From assembly GCA_029204225.1 (NCBI GenBank), contig CM055095.1:65528625-65592624 (forward strand): a DNA stretch of 64,000 nt, written 5' to 3'. Position 1 is the first letter of the stretch, and each line of letters begins with the position of its first letter. The translations under genes and the position numbers were made by a program. Below, piece by piece: positions 21,977 to 38,530 of the stretch. Under the pieces are notes generated by a model. It was not told where the DNA came from and did no database searches. It saw only the letters and a program-made list of their open reading frames with translations. Source of the DNA: Diphasiastrum complanatum. Taxonomy: Eukaryota; Streptophyta; Lycopodiopsida; Lycopodiales; Lycopodiaceae.

Positions 21977-22492
21977 TCAGTTGTTCGGAGTTCTCTCTTC
22001 CACGGCTGACATATGCATTTCTGACGTAACATCTTGAGAGCGTTCTGAAATATCAGAAGAGTCTGAAGAGCACGATGCGCTAGGGACGTGCATAACTTCA
22101 GCCATCACATCTTGAGACATAAGTTCAGTGTGTTGAAATGTTTCGTTCTGCACCCAAACGTCTCCTATCTGCAATGCTCGGGGTTCAGTTTGAGGATTAA
22201 AAGCCCTGACAGCAAGAGGAAGCTCGGGAGTGCCAGGATCCTCCACCGATTGAATGTTCAGGTTATATCTCTTTTCTAGAATCTCTCCCAAATCATCTAT
22301 GAAAGCACTTCTGCTTCCAGGCAAGTTGAACACAATCACTCCACGATTCGCAGGCTCCCTGGCAAACGCCCCCTCGAACACCGCCAAATTATCATTCCTA
22401 AGGCTATCTTCAGGTGACGAAGACCTGGCATCAGACTCGTCTCTGCCAACTCGATTCACCTCCACTTCCTCAGAACTTTTCTCGCTTCCCAT
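21977..22492 (-). CDS. Unrecognised 171-residue acidic protein
   Basis: The frame starts at ATG 22492 ('MGSEKSSEEVEVNRVGRDES') and ends at TGA. I do not recognise the family. The first 35 residues are rich in Ser, Glu and Asp and look disordered. The middle (about 48-115) is mixed and could fold ('NRGVIVFNLPGSRSAFIDDL', 'GEILEKRYNLNIQSVEDPG', 'ALQIGDVWVQNETF'). The end is Ser-rich again. There is no signal peptide or membrane segment. A likely splice acceptor (GTGTTGCAG) lies about 13 bases before the ATG, suggesting a leader intron. The upstream 0.5 kb is GC-richer, with pyrimidine tracts on the coding strand, like a plant promoter and leader. The protein may continue through further exons. 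Confidence 0.5.
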   Translation of the reverse strand: MGSEKSSEEVEVNRVGRDESDARSSSPEDSLRNDNLAVFEGAFAREPANRGVIVFNLPGSRSAFIDDLGEILEKRYNLNIQSVEDPGTPELPLAVRAFNPQTEPRALQIGDVWVQNETFQHTELMSQDVMAEVMHVPSASCSSDSSDISERSQDVTSEMHMSAVEERTPNN

Positions 22493-23000
22493 GAAATAAA
22501 CTTGGCTGCAACACCTCGATAAAAGCTTAGTTATCTTTTCTTGACAGAATACAGATATTAGAGTTACGGTTCAATGACAAACGATACAGTGAATGATTTC
22601 TCAAAGTTGTGCAGGTTTGCATGCAGGCTCCCCTCATTTACTCACCACCTTCCTTCCGGTTTCGATTACAGCCCTACAGACACTTGAATACCAAAATTTT
22701 TCCATCTTTCTGAGGAATCCGAAGCTCGTTTAACACATTGATTTTTCTTCGCAAATCTTGAAGCCCTGAAGGCGCTCGTGTTTCTTTTCTTTTCCTTCGC
22801 AGATCTTGAAACTCTGAATTGTTTTTTTGTACACAAATCATGAAGCTCATCGGCCTCGTATCAGAGGGATGGATCCAGCCTCTTTCAATCGAAAGTAGAT
22901 ATAGGCAGGGATGGATGGATGGATGGATGGATGGAAGAGCAAGAATAGCCGACGAGACGAGACGAGAGGACTAAGAGTCGAAATAATCTCTTAGTCCTCC
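22493..23000 (-). promoter_or_regulatory. Probable promoter/leader of the 171-residue gene
   Basis: Upstream of the ATG the coding strand has TC-rich stretches, a likely acceptor GTGTTGCAG, an (ATCC)n run (plus strand ATGG repeats 22911-22934), a short (ACGAG)n run and a perfect 12-bp inverted repeat (22966-22977 with 22988-22999). The region is GC-richer than its surroundings. No TATA box was fixed with certainty. Confidence 0.4.
22966..22999. repeat. Perfect 12-bp inverted repeat with 10-base loop
   Basis: GAGGACTAAGAG (22966-22977) and CTCTTAGTCCTC (22988-22999) are exact reverse complements around a 10-base AT-rich loop. It could form a stem-loop in DNA or in a leader RNA of the neighbouring gene. 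Confidence 0.85.
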
Positions 23001-27524
<4,524 letters not shown>

Positions 27525-28230
27525 TGTTTTATGGCGACCACAATGGGATTTAGATCCATGAAAGCCAGATACTCTAGTGGTATCCTAGTTCATACTTCCA
27601 TAGAGGATTTAGAAGGTTTACAAGTGATATCAATGCTCCTAATGTGAAGAAATTGGACAAATACGAAAGAGAAATATACATCTTGATGAAAAAGAAGAAA
27701 AAAAAAATTGAATATTCCACATGGAATTGACCTCGTTTGATCCTTTATATGTGTTTTGATTTTGAATGGACAATCATTATTTAATGATTATATAGATGAA
27801 AAATGAATGATTGTAACTGTTGATCATGATGGTAATGTGTGATAAAGAAATTTGTTTGGACTTGGTGATATTTGTGAGATGTGTGAACAAGATTGAATGT
27901 TTTCATGATTGAGTAATACAACAGTTTCAAGATATGTGGAAGTAGACAAGGAAAGTCACTCAAGAGGTATCAAAATTGCATGTCTTGAATGAGTATTATT
28001 CATACTTGATAAACAAAAAGAAGAAAAAAAAAATTGTGAAAAAAAGAAAAAAAAAACACTTAATTAGAAATGAAAGATGAAAAGAACTAGCTAAAGAAGC
28101 TATAAGTATTACAAACTAAGTTCAATTAAAAATTGAAATCAACGATTATTACCAAAGTTAAAACTGAAAAAAATCATTTCTACGACCATTTCACAACAAT
28201 CCAATAGAATATATAAAAATAAATAAATAA

Positions 28231-29920
28231 ATGAAAAAAAAGAAAAGAAAACCAATGTCAATGGATGAAGAAAGTGCCAGTCTACTTAGTTTTAATGGAA
28301 ATGAAGATGAAGACGCAGATCTACATATTCAAAGATTCATGAATGTGTGTAGACAAAATTACGAAGAAGAAGATGATGATATGTTTAGATTATTTCCAGT
28401 AACATTGGAAAATCTTGCTCTTGAATGGTATTCTATATTGAATCAAAAGAAAATTTGCAATTGGACAGAACTTAAAACAAGCTTTCTAGATAGGTTTAGA
28501 AGATGGAATTACTCTTCTGATATTATCAAAATACTAAATGAAATGAAATTGAAACAAAATGAACCTATCAAAAGCTTTGTTGATAGAATCAATTGTTTGG
28601 CTAAAAGATTAAGTGAAAGACTAGGAGAGAAGTTTTTCTTATCTTGGTTTATATCAGGTTTGCCTGATGACATGGCCTGATGACATGACATATGGTATTC
28701 TCTCAAAAGTTCCTAAGACTTTTGAGGAAGCTATCTCAAGGGCAGTTGCTATAGAACATGCTGATAAGATGATGATATAAATAGAAGAACTTGATAAGAA
28801 GAGTTGGATAGATAGATCCTTGGATGAATTTGATGTAGAAATCCCTTCCTACTATGCTACAGTATCATCTATTCCTAAAATTCTTAGTGAATCTTGTTAT
28901 TCTGATGATCCTATTCAAACAAATCAGCTTTTTAAAATTAAAGAAAATATTATGGTGCAAGAAGGATGTAGTAAAAATGTTGAGTATGACTATAAGATTG
29001 ATCAATCAAATGAAATCACTGCTGTGATTGAAGAAAACTATTGTTGTAAAGATACTCAAGATGTGGTGCATTCCATTGATGTCTACCCGGAACTGACGGA
29101 GTCTTTATACAATGATAATGAAAAACTGGAAAATATATATGATGCTATAATTGATAAATATGCTATTGAGGAAGTAGAACAAGAAGGTCAATCAAATTTT
29201 GTTGATTCTAACTTGTTGCAAAGTCAATGTCTTTTGAAGGAAGAAATGCTACCAAATGACATATGGATATCACAACCTAAAAGTCAAATATTACCATTAT
29301 TAGTCAATGATCAAGAAATTGATGATAGTTTGGTTGGAGTAGAAGAATTCATAAAGGAAATCATTACTTCCAATATGAGTGACATTGATGAAAGGTTTCA
29401 AGGTCAAAAGATAAATTCCATTCTTTCCAAGGAAAAAAATGATAGCTCATCTGATTCAAAGAAAGATCAAAAGGATTTATCATCTAAGATGGATGAGTTA
29501 CAAGTTTTTCATGAATATGAGGAAGAGTTAATGCTAAGAGAATTAGAATTATCCAAGTTGGATCACTCATCTTTGAAGCTGATTAATAATGAGTTATATG
29601 AAGAAACTAATGTGAAAAACCAGAATGAAAGAGAAATGGAAGATTCTAAAAAAATAAATTCAATATACGATAATGAGATTTGTACCAAGAATACAAATGA
29701 AAATGGTCTTCAAGAGTTTAGCCATTGGAATAATGACTATGTTAATTCATTATATGGTACAAATATTGAAATACCAATCGATGATAAATTAGCGTTTACA
29801 CGTGTGGATCAAAATGCTATACATGATAGATTGACCAATGACATATCTACTAAAAAGAAAATGAACGAAAGTATCTATAATAAATATATGGTAAATGAAT
29901 CTTTGGATGTATTACCATAA
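28231..29920 (+). pseudogene. Retrotransposon Gag-like gene without pol
   Basis: The first frame (28231-28680) is a Ty3/gypsy-type Gag: 'DADLHIQRFMNVCRQNYEEE', 'PVTLENLALEWYSILN', 'WTELKTSFLDRFRRWNY', 'IKSFVDRINCLAKRLSE' and 'SGLPDDM'. An exact 13-bp tandem duplication (28662-28687) shifts the frame and stops it. The original frame carries on through 'TYGILSKVPKTFEEAISRAV', has TAA near 28778, and then runs from 28820 to 29920 as a 366-codon, strongly acidic, Asn/Asp/Glu-rich region without zinc knuckle, protease or RT. The gene lies between the direct repeats at 26.7 and 33.1 kb, so the unit may be a non-autonomous gag-only LTR element. Confidence 0.65.
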
Positions 29921-29932
29921 CAATATGGTATT

Positions 29933-30196
29933 ATGTTATCTTTTGTGATTATAATACTCTATCAAAATTTTATGAACTCAGAAAAATGTAAATGCATACG
30001 AGTATTAAAACCTCTAACTGACGAAATACTAATTAAGCACGATAAGTGGTGGAGAAGTGATTATAACTACAAAAGAGCTAAAGATATTCAAAATAAAGTC
30101 TATAAAAAAAATGGTGAATATCAAAGAAAGTCCAAAAAAATCAATGGTTTCAAATATTACAAGATTATTTGTAATAATTGGTATAATATATATTAA
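29933..30196 (+). CDS. Small Lys/Tyr-rich ORF after gag
   Basis: An 87-codon frame with a short hydrophobic start, then a basic Lys/Tyr/Asn-rich segment ('YKRAKDIQNKVYKKNGEYQR'). It begins 13 bases after the acidic Gag extension ends and could be the decayed continuation of the same gene in another frame. No family recognised. Confidence 0.25.
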   Translation: MLSFVIIILYQNFMNSEKCKCIRVLKPLTDEILIKHDKWWRSDYNYKRAKDIQNKVYKKNGEYQRKSKKINGFKYYKIICNNWYNIY

Positions 30197-32127
30197 GTCA
30201 TCATACATATGAGATGCTTCATGATAATTATCATAAGAAATATCCCAATAAATTGATATAATAATGATGATGTAAATGTATATAATATGATAGTTTTTTC
30301 TTTTTAAAATACAACAAAAAAAAATAATCCTGAATTTGAAACAATATAAATAAATTTATTTTTTTAGAAAAATGTATCTACTTAAAATTGAAAAGAAAAA
30401 GAAAAAAATCACATAAACGATGGCATGACAATGAGATTATTTAGAAAAATGACTATCATCCAAAGTTGTTACCTTGATCAACTAGACACATAATTTGGCG
30501 ACATATTTTAATATGTGAATGGAGGATTAAGAAATTTACATATCAATGTGAACTTCATGTTAGAAATATATATGAGCAACCTACGAAGCTATTGTTTTAG
30601 TAGAATATACAATATGCAATGACAGTTTGAATGTAGGATCCAATACAAAATCAAATATGGTGTGTGTTTATGGATGAGATGTACAAATTTCAATGGTTAT
30701 ATTTTTACAAACTCAATTTGCCATATCTATCAAATACTTTTATTTTTTAAGCTTATAGTAAGGAAAAACTAGTGGTTCGACTACCAATTGAACAAATAAC
30801 TTTATTTTTATGACAAAAATGTGTGAGAGGTTATCTTGAGAAAAATATTTCATATTTGAGAAGGATATAATATACATCTTGGAAGGTGATACACTCTATA
30901 TAAAGATTGGAGGTAAAATATCCATACACATTACACTTGCATCAATTAGACACAGTGGTGTATGCATTTATCTAATGAAAAATCTGAGACCTTGCATTTT
31001 CATGTCTACTTGCATTATGCATTGATCTGAAGATGGGATGAAATGTTCTAGTACTTGGGATGGGCATTTTTGTTGAATAGTGTCATGAGGGTGGTATTGA
31101 GAGGAAAAATGAAGATGAGAATGGATAAAACATTACCAGTGGGGAGGTAAGTGAAGGAAAAAAAAAGAAAAAAAAAAAAACACCTATTGATGATCATGGA
31201 TCTATGTCGAAGACATCTGTTGTTGCTAAAGACCATCTTGGATCTTTTATTGAGAATATTTGTGAGATCTTTTGAGTGATGAGTGGAAAAATGAGTGGAG
31301 AGAATATGATGAGTGTTTTCTATTTTGTTGTTCATAAGGTCTTGAGAATTATAATTGGATCATAGATTTTCTTTGGTAAGAATAGAAAATATCAGATCTC
31401 ATTCAAAATCTATCTATGAAAGTAGAAATGTGAGGTATAGCATTTGCTTGAAAAAAAAAAAACTACCTATTATTTAAGGTGGATGTTAGTTAATTTCTTG
31501 GAGACATAAATCGTCCATGTACTTGTATCTTGAAAGTAGTTCAAAGCATGAAAGGAAAATGGTTCTTGAGACCAAAAGAGTTTATAAAAGAGTTGCGTCA
31601 ATATGAAGACTCATAAGACAATTATGAATGCATTTTGCCCTTCAATAAAGGGTGGTTATGAAGAAGAGACACTTCAAATGGTCAGTGGAGCAGTTTCCAC
31701 TATGGCCTTCTCGATGATTCGGAAAACATCCAATTTGCTATGGACACATGTCCAATGGATATGAAAATTTTTATGATAATTGATAGAATGGAATTCAATG
31801 GGTCGGATTCAAGGGAGAAGGAGAGATTGTGGTGTTTTGAAGAGAACAGCCTTTCAAACCATTTTCTCCCATGCAAGGAGAAGAGAAAGGAGGCATTCTG
31901 AGGAGATTCGGAGCAGAGAAGAGTTTCTTGTTTTCTTGGTGATGAGCAGAGCGCAATCAAGCGTAGCATTCTAGTGTTCTGGTATTAATGATTTGAGGAG
32001 AGCAAGAGAATTTTGGAAGATATGCTAGATCATGGCGAATTACAGGAGGGTGATTGAAGTAATCAAGTGCCATTTTGTAGCCAACGCAAGATTGGAGATC
32101 TCTCTGTGACAAATATCCTCACTCATT
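30197..32127. other. No gene recognised; interior of the direct-repeat unit
   Basis: AT-rich with poly(A) runs (for example near 31160). I see no pol domain on either strand. From about 31700 the base composition becomes more balanced, approaching the TC-rich stretch, but no coding motif is visible. Confidence 0.45.
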
Positions 32128-33000
<873 letters not shown>

Positions 33001-33145
33001 GTGGGTTACTAGAAAAATGCTGAGTGAATCCAAATGTGAAAGATTGGACTTTAGCTAAAGGACAGTTCCTTGAAACTTAAGTCAAAGTAAAAAGACTGAG
33101 GTAATTTTCATTGCTCATCTCTGTTTTGACTCGTGTCTTAATTCA

Positions 33146-33513
33146 CTTCATAATACATATAGAAGATGAGTAAATGTTATTCAGTGTATTATTTCAATGG
33201 TTATGAATGGAATTAAAGAATGGAATCTGATCAGTCTATTTATACTAAATGTGTAATGCAGTAAAAGATGACTAATGGATTTACCTTCTGCAGTAAGAAA
33301 TATAGTTTTATAGTCAATAATAATTCACTAATTTACTGTCTGAGGTGAAAAAATAGTCAACATAAAATAGATTTCAGTTTTTGTTTTGGTTTACCAAATA
33401 TGCTCTATGCTTAACAAACATAATGGCAATTTACAAGTATAATAAATCCCATATTGCTGATCCATTGAAAAACATGGAAAAGCTACCGCTCAAATTGAAA
33501 AACACCATTAGAG

Positions 33514-33559
<46 letters not shown>

Positions 33560-33888
33560 CAAAACCACATACATTATCATGATAAAACCATTGAAAAAGA
33601 TGGTCAAGATTTGGTAGATAAATCATGGCAATTGCATCAAAGATTGAATAAAACTAAGTTTGCTTGATTGGAGAGATACAAGAATTAGTAAATGAAAAAT
33701 ATTTATATCATTGAAAAGAATATTTGAGATGGATTACTTATGAGGTGAATGGGTTCAAACTTAAGTTACCTTCTAGTATAATCTATGGCAATATCCGAAC
33801 TAGAAACCCAATGGCTGGCTTCATGATCATACCAAAACCCCGCTATAGTGTTATGAACACTATCAAGCAACACACCAAACGTACCACA
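33146..33888 (+). repeat. Direct repeat copy 2 (candidate LTR), ~743 bp
   Basis: The second copy of 26701-27524, about 6.4 kb downstream in the same orientation, with a short (TA)n run at 33515-33552. The match ends at 'gtaccaca', directly before the ATG at 33889. No clear purine tract precedes it and it does not begin with TG, so a segmental duplication remains possible. Confidence 0.7.
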
Positions 33889-34032
33889 ATGGCAAAGTCA
33901 TCCTCATCGTGCTCCTTTGACTTGATGATGATGATGATGATGTGGCTGCTATGGTGGTTGCCTTCGATGTTTGCATCTGGGATTTCACCTCAATTGATGG
34001 GGCTAGCTTTGGTAGTACCGGTGCAATCCTGA
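33889..34032 (+). CDS. Short ORF with signal-peptide-like start, possible first exon
   Basis: ATG immediately after the direct repeat opens 47 codons beginning 'MAKSSSSCSFDL', then six Met (an ATG run), then 'WLLWWLPSMFASG'. The polar start, hydrophobic core and small residues before a possible cleavage site resemble a secretory signal. The frame stops at TGA after 'VVPVQS'. A donor-like GTAGTACCGG lies at about 34011. It may be exon 1 of a secreted protein or chance; no downstream exon was identified. Confidence 0.2.
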   Translation: MAKSSSSCSFDLMMMMMMWLLWWLPSMFASGISPQLMGLALVVPVQS

Positions 34033-34292
34033 TATCCTCCTACACTGTCAGCACACCAGCATGCATACATAAAATGCCCATCTGCTGACCCAGCCTGGAG
34101 AACTGATTAACTTTTATTAATTTACAGAATTGCTTGAAAGCAATCTATTCGAAGGCAATCTGTTCTCCATTTAAAGCTCTGAGTAGGTATCCCATATTGG
34201 TATTTGAAATTGTGTAAGAAGATAGATGCAAGAGCAAATCGAACGAAGCTCTTGAGATTGGGGTCTCTTATGTAAGAGAGTTTGTATCCCTG

Positions 34293-34709
34293 TTACTCAA
34301 GATAAGCCTCTTCTTGAAAAGCTCCGCTCTCCGCAATGAAATCTGATTTAGTAACTGGCATACTGCCGTCCATAGGCAATCCTAAGGCACGACAGTAAAA
34401 CCCCTCTATGATAAGAATCTCTTGATTGCAGACGGTTGTGGAAATATGTCCTTCTTCTGTTTCGCCCAAATTGCGGATCAGCTCATAACATAAATTAGTA
34501 AGAATTACTGATGGATTGAATTGAAGAAGACCTTCAATTTGCGCTCGAACAGCTAGTGGTTGTAATACTGGTATCACTGGCTTTGAGTGCATTTTGAATA
34601 CAATTGCCATAATGCTTGCAGATGTAAATGACCGATGGCAGACAAGAGCTTGATCGCAACAATTCGCAATTCGGAGAGCAAGAGTGATGGAAAGTGGTAG
34701 CGACAACAA
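34293..34709 (-). CDS. Hypothetical protein, 138 codons
   Basis: A minus-strand frame with balanced composition: 'ALRIANCCDQALVCHRSF', 'VLQPLAVRAQIEGLLQFNPS', 'NLCYELIRNLGETEEGH', 'LIIEGFYCRALGLPMDG'. I do not recognise it. After the stop, further minus-strand sequence to about 34160 still looks coding-like, so it may be a remnant. It lies just beyond the 3' side of gypsy element C and could be a captured or element-specific gene. Confidence 0.3.
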   Translation of the reverse strand: MLSLPLSITLALRIANCCDQALVCHRSFTSASIMAIVFKMHSKPVIPVLQPLAVRAQIEGLLQFNPSVILTNLCYELIRNLGETEEGHISTTVCNQEILIIEGFYCRALGLPMDGSMPVTKSDFIAESGAFQEEAYLE

Positions 34710-35165
34710 CTAAGTGTTTGAGGTTTTAGGCATATTGATGGTATTTCGGCGGATTAGACTAATATTAAATGGAAGCGTGTCCTTTGTTTTGAAGGTACAT
34801 ACTCAATAATAAAGTGTCTAGTCCTAAAAACAAAAATAAATAAAAAAATAAATAAACAAAATACACGAATGCTTCGCTTGGTAAATCAAAGCGAAAATTA
34901 TTATGCGAAAAATGCGAAGGTGTCGGAAGGTAGAAAATCCCGAAAAATGCAAAGTTAAGTGTTCCAATTTTCGTATTTCTAAAATGGTAAATTCCAATGT
35001 AGTATTGGATTTTTCGCAAAGTATAAAATGTAGCGAAGGTCTCGGGTTTTTTGCAATACAAACAATGCAGCATGCTTCGGCATTTTTGCTAAAATGTAAA
35101 CTAGTTTCGACATTTTCGCTAATACTTCGGTAAAAAAAAAAAAAAGAATTGGACAAAAAATGACG
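34710..35165. other. No gene recognised; 3' flank of gypsy element C
   Basis: AT-rich, with recurring words 'aaatgcgaa', 'gcgaaaat' and 'ttcgc' between 34870 and 35130. No match to the LTR of element C at 40576-41595 is visible, so the 3' LTR seems to be absent. Confidence 0.4.
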
Positions 35166-35191
35166 GCCTTAAAAAACTGATGTATCGGACA

Positions 35192-36189
35192 TTAGTCATA
35201 GTAGCGCTTCACCCTTGAACCATTTACTCGAGTGTCAAGCAAATGTCCTTGGAGATCAGCTAACTGAAGTGATCCATTATTAAAAACTTCTATAACTTTA
35301 TACGGTCCCATCCATCTGGTATGTAATTTTTCAAGAAGCAACATGTGTCTGTTATCATACAAAAGCACATAGTCTCCTTGTTTAATTTTTATTTTCTTGA
35401 TGGATTGATCAATTTTTTTTTTCTTTTATTCTGAACTCGTTCAGTCTCGATTAATGAAAGACGACGATCATCTTCTAGTTGCGTCAAAGAAATCATCCGC
35501 TCCCGGAGACTATCGTGTTCATTCATTCACTCTTTATTACTAATGCAAAACGTCGGAACTTCGAATTCTATCGGTAGTTCCATACACAAGATAGTATGGA
35601 GTCTGCCTAGTTGTAATCTTTTCAGCAGTTCTATATGCCCATAAGACAGATGGTAACTTTTGATCCCAATCAGAAGAATGTGTTTCCGTTACTTTATTCA
35701 AAATTTTACATAGAATTCCATTTGCTCACTCCGTAAGCCCATTTGCTTTTGGATTATATGGAGTGGTTTGACGATGTGTAATAGAAAAATATGACAACAT
35801 GGCTTCTATGGTCTGATTAAGGAAATGGGTTTCCCTATCGCTAACGAGTTCTAAGGGACAACCATATCGCGTGATAATGTTTTGGAATAAAAACTTTGCT
35901 ACAGTCTTAGCATCGTTCTTAATTGTGGCTTCGGCCTCTACCATCTTGGTAGCATAGTCCGTGGAAACGAGTATGTAAGGACGACGAGTTTTACGCGTGA
36001 TTGGTTTACTAGGCCCTACAAAATCTATCTCCCACTTCTCAAAGGGTGCTAAGGGAATAATTGGAGTAAGCGGCCAGTGTGTTGCGAAGCTGGGTTTCCC
36101 CATCCTCTGGCATGCATCACATTTTTTAATGAATAATTTAACATCTCTATAGACGATAGGCCAAAAGCTTGCTGATGGTCCTGTGTCCA
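35192..36189 (-). pseudogene. Gypsy element C integrase
   Basis: It starts with the zinc-binding cysteines 'CDACQRMG' (the HH half is missing). The core has 'WEIDFVGP', 'LVSDRETHFLN' and 'PYNPKANGLTE', giving Asp, Asp and Glu, and then TGA at 35728-35726. The sequence continues in the same sense to a C-terminal 'RWMGPYKVIEV', 'GSRVKRYYD' and a stop at 35192, with a shift near 35420. All parts except the HH pair are recognisable. Confidence 0.75.
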
Positions 36190-36921
36190 ATGGTACTCAA
36201 CAAATTTTTTTAGTAAACTTGTTAAAGGAGTTACTATTATAGCATAATCTTTAATTATCCTTCGACAGTAACCTACATGTCCTAGAAAACCTCTAAGCTC
36301 TCTTAAATTGGTTGGTTCTAATAATTTTAAAATCATTTTTATTTTTTCGATGTCGGCTTGTATACCATCCTTCAAAATTTTATGCCCTAAAAAGATGCCT
36401 TCCCTCATCCCAAAGTAACACTTAGTTGGATGCAGTTTAAGAGATGTCTCTTGGCATCTTCTCAATGTTTTCTCTAATGCATCTAAATGGTTTTTAGTTG
36501 ATGAATAGACACAAAAGTCATCCATAAAAATTTCTAAAGACTTTCTTAAATTTTTTTGAAAAATATTTGTCATCATACGTTGGAATGTGGCAGGTGCATT
36601 TGAAAGACCAAAAGGCATTCACGTATATCCGTACGTCCCCCAATCAGTGGTGAAAGTAGTTTTGGATCTATCTTCCTCTTTTATAAAATCTTGGTTATAA
36701 CTTGAGAATCCATCTAAAAAACTATAACGTTCATGTCCAGCTACCTGGTCAAGAATGGTATATGTATACGGCAGAGGATGACACTCCTCTGCTGCGGCAA
36801 CATTTAGTTTCCTACAATCCTGACAAACTCTAATCTTGCTCGTCTTCTTCTTAGGTACTATAACTATTGATGACACCCACCCACTGCTTAGAACAGGATA
36901 TATAATACCAGCTCTATTCAT
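36190..36921 (-). pseudogene. Gypsy element C reverse transcriptase, RNase H deleted
   Basis: RT fingers 'AGIIYPVLSSGWVSSIVIVP', 'KIRVCQDCRKLN', the palm 'YSFLDGFSSYNQ', 'TFTTDWGTYGYT', then a stop, 'MPFGLSNAPATFQRMM' and the catalytic 'EIFMDDFCVYSS'. The thumb follows ('LRGFLGHVGYCRRII', 'PLTSLLKK'). At 'YHWTQ' (about 36185) the sequence jumps to 'SFWPIVYRDV', which precedes the integrase cysteines. RNase H and the integrase HH pair are therefore lost in one deletion. Confidence 0.8.
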
Positions 36922-36961
36922 CTATCTAATTCGTCTTCTACTAATAAGGAGTACTTTGGAT

Positions 36962-37804
36962 TCAATCTATATTGGCGTTGCCTAACAGTGTTCCCTGAAT
37001 GAGATCTATTCTATGTTCACCCCATTTAACTGGTATACCTATTAAATCATCCATCGACCAAGCAAACACATTTTGGTATTTTTGAAGAAGCAATACATGC
37101 TCTTCACGTTCTTGGTCCGATTGATGTTTATATAGATTCAAAGTCTTACCTTTATTAATTTCTATTTCTACATAATCTGTTTTATCTACCATCCCCTTGG
37201 TCAAACTTGCTCTGGTTTCACCCAAAACTTCTCTTGACTCGGATGTTGTCGGTATTTCTACTTCCTCATCAATCTCATAGCATTCTATGAAATTGATCCA
37301 TGATTCAGCAGGTCTAGCTAACTCCTCACCCCATCTCAAAAGGTGACTCCCTATTGGACTGGCTGTGAGAATACTTGAAAAAAATATCTGTTTGGTAGAC
37401 CAATTTATAATAGCATCTGCTTGATATAACCATGGTCTTCCAAATAATATCGAATAAGGTGGTGTATCTACTGGATTTATGACAAGGAAATTCATAACAA
37501 ACATCTTTGTCTCTATAACTACGTTAATACCTTTTAGCTCGCCTACTAGTATACATTTAGTCGTGTCTGCTAAATGGATTTCGTGATTAGTGATAGGCTG
37601 TATCTGGTTTTCTAATCCTAATTCTTTAACCATTGTTTTCATTACTAGGTTGATACTAGATCCTGAGTCTATTAGTATTCTATCTATGGTCTGATCTCCT
37701 ATGATTGCACTAATCTCTGGAACTCCACAATCTCCTCTATATACATATTCTACTTTATTACTGTATGCAGGTATTCTTAATGTAACTAACCTCTCCCCTT
37801 CCAC
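36962..37804 (-). pseudogene. Gypsy element C protease domain 2 and RT leader
   Basis: Residues about 30-150 repeat the retropepsin pattern: 'DRILIDSGSSINLVMKTM', 'NHEIHLADTTKCILVGEL', then 'SILFGRPWLYQADAIINW'. The closing motif is the same as in domain 1 (V/I-L-L/F-G-R-P-W-L-Y-Q-A-D-x-I). The second half leads towards RT ('LLLQKYQNVFAWSMDDLIGI'), the usual gypsy phrase before the RT fingers. Two DSGSS proteases in a row are unusual; most gypsy elements have one. Confidence 0.75.
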
Positions 37805-37996
37805 AGTCCCTACTGAATGAAGCCCTTCTTCCTCCGAAGTATAGCTCGAGGAAGATGTAGGTGTCTCACCTTCGTACTTATATTTTTCCCATGATATGGA
37901 AATTTATTTATGAATTTTTCCTGTCGGTGTCTCCATCTGGTTTCTAAAGGTAATCTCCTTTTTCTTCCAGTGGGTTATAACATCGGCCTGATAGAG

Positions 37997-38530
37997 TCAT
38001 GGTCGTCCTAATAACACTCTATATGACAATTGTCTCGTAGTTTTTAATATTATAAAATCCATAAGAAACTTATGGTCTCCAATATAATCTGTAACCTGAG
38101 ATAGTTCTCCTATTGGTGATCTTCTAGTTGCATCGGCTAACCTTAAATGTCTTAAAGTGGGTGCTATTCTATGATGAATGCCTAATTCATATGCTGTTTC
38201 TTCGGTCATTATGTTTACACTAGATCCAGAATCTATGGGTACATTATCTAAGATGCAGCCATTAATTACTATTTGAATCTCTAGTTGGCCTTCATCACCA
38301 TAATTAACTAATCCTATGTTGACTACTGGTAGCTTTGCTTTTCTTCTTTTTTTATTTTGCAAAAATTGCTTAGTTTCTTTTTTATAATATTGGTTATCGT
38401 CTAATAACTGTTTAAAAGTTGTATTGGGCATTCTAGAAACAAGGTGTTCGACAATATTATAAGAATGGTTTCTAAGTGGCGACAGATCTCTAGGTATCTT
38501 GCTACTTATAACTGGATTTGAAAATGTCAC
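37997..38530 (-). pseudogene. Gypsy element C protease domain 1
   Basis: A retropepsin-like domain: 'DNVPIDSGSSVNIMTEET' holds the active-site DSG, 'LRHLRLADATRRSPIGEL' follows, and 'SYRVLLGRP' closes the fold, after which the frame stops. The next codons ('LYQADVITHWKKKEI') complete the usual post-protease strand. The N-terminal 70 residues are a basic linker. This domain is followed by a second, separate protease domain. Confidence 0.75.
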
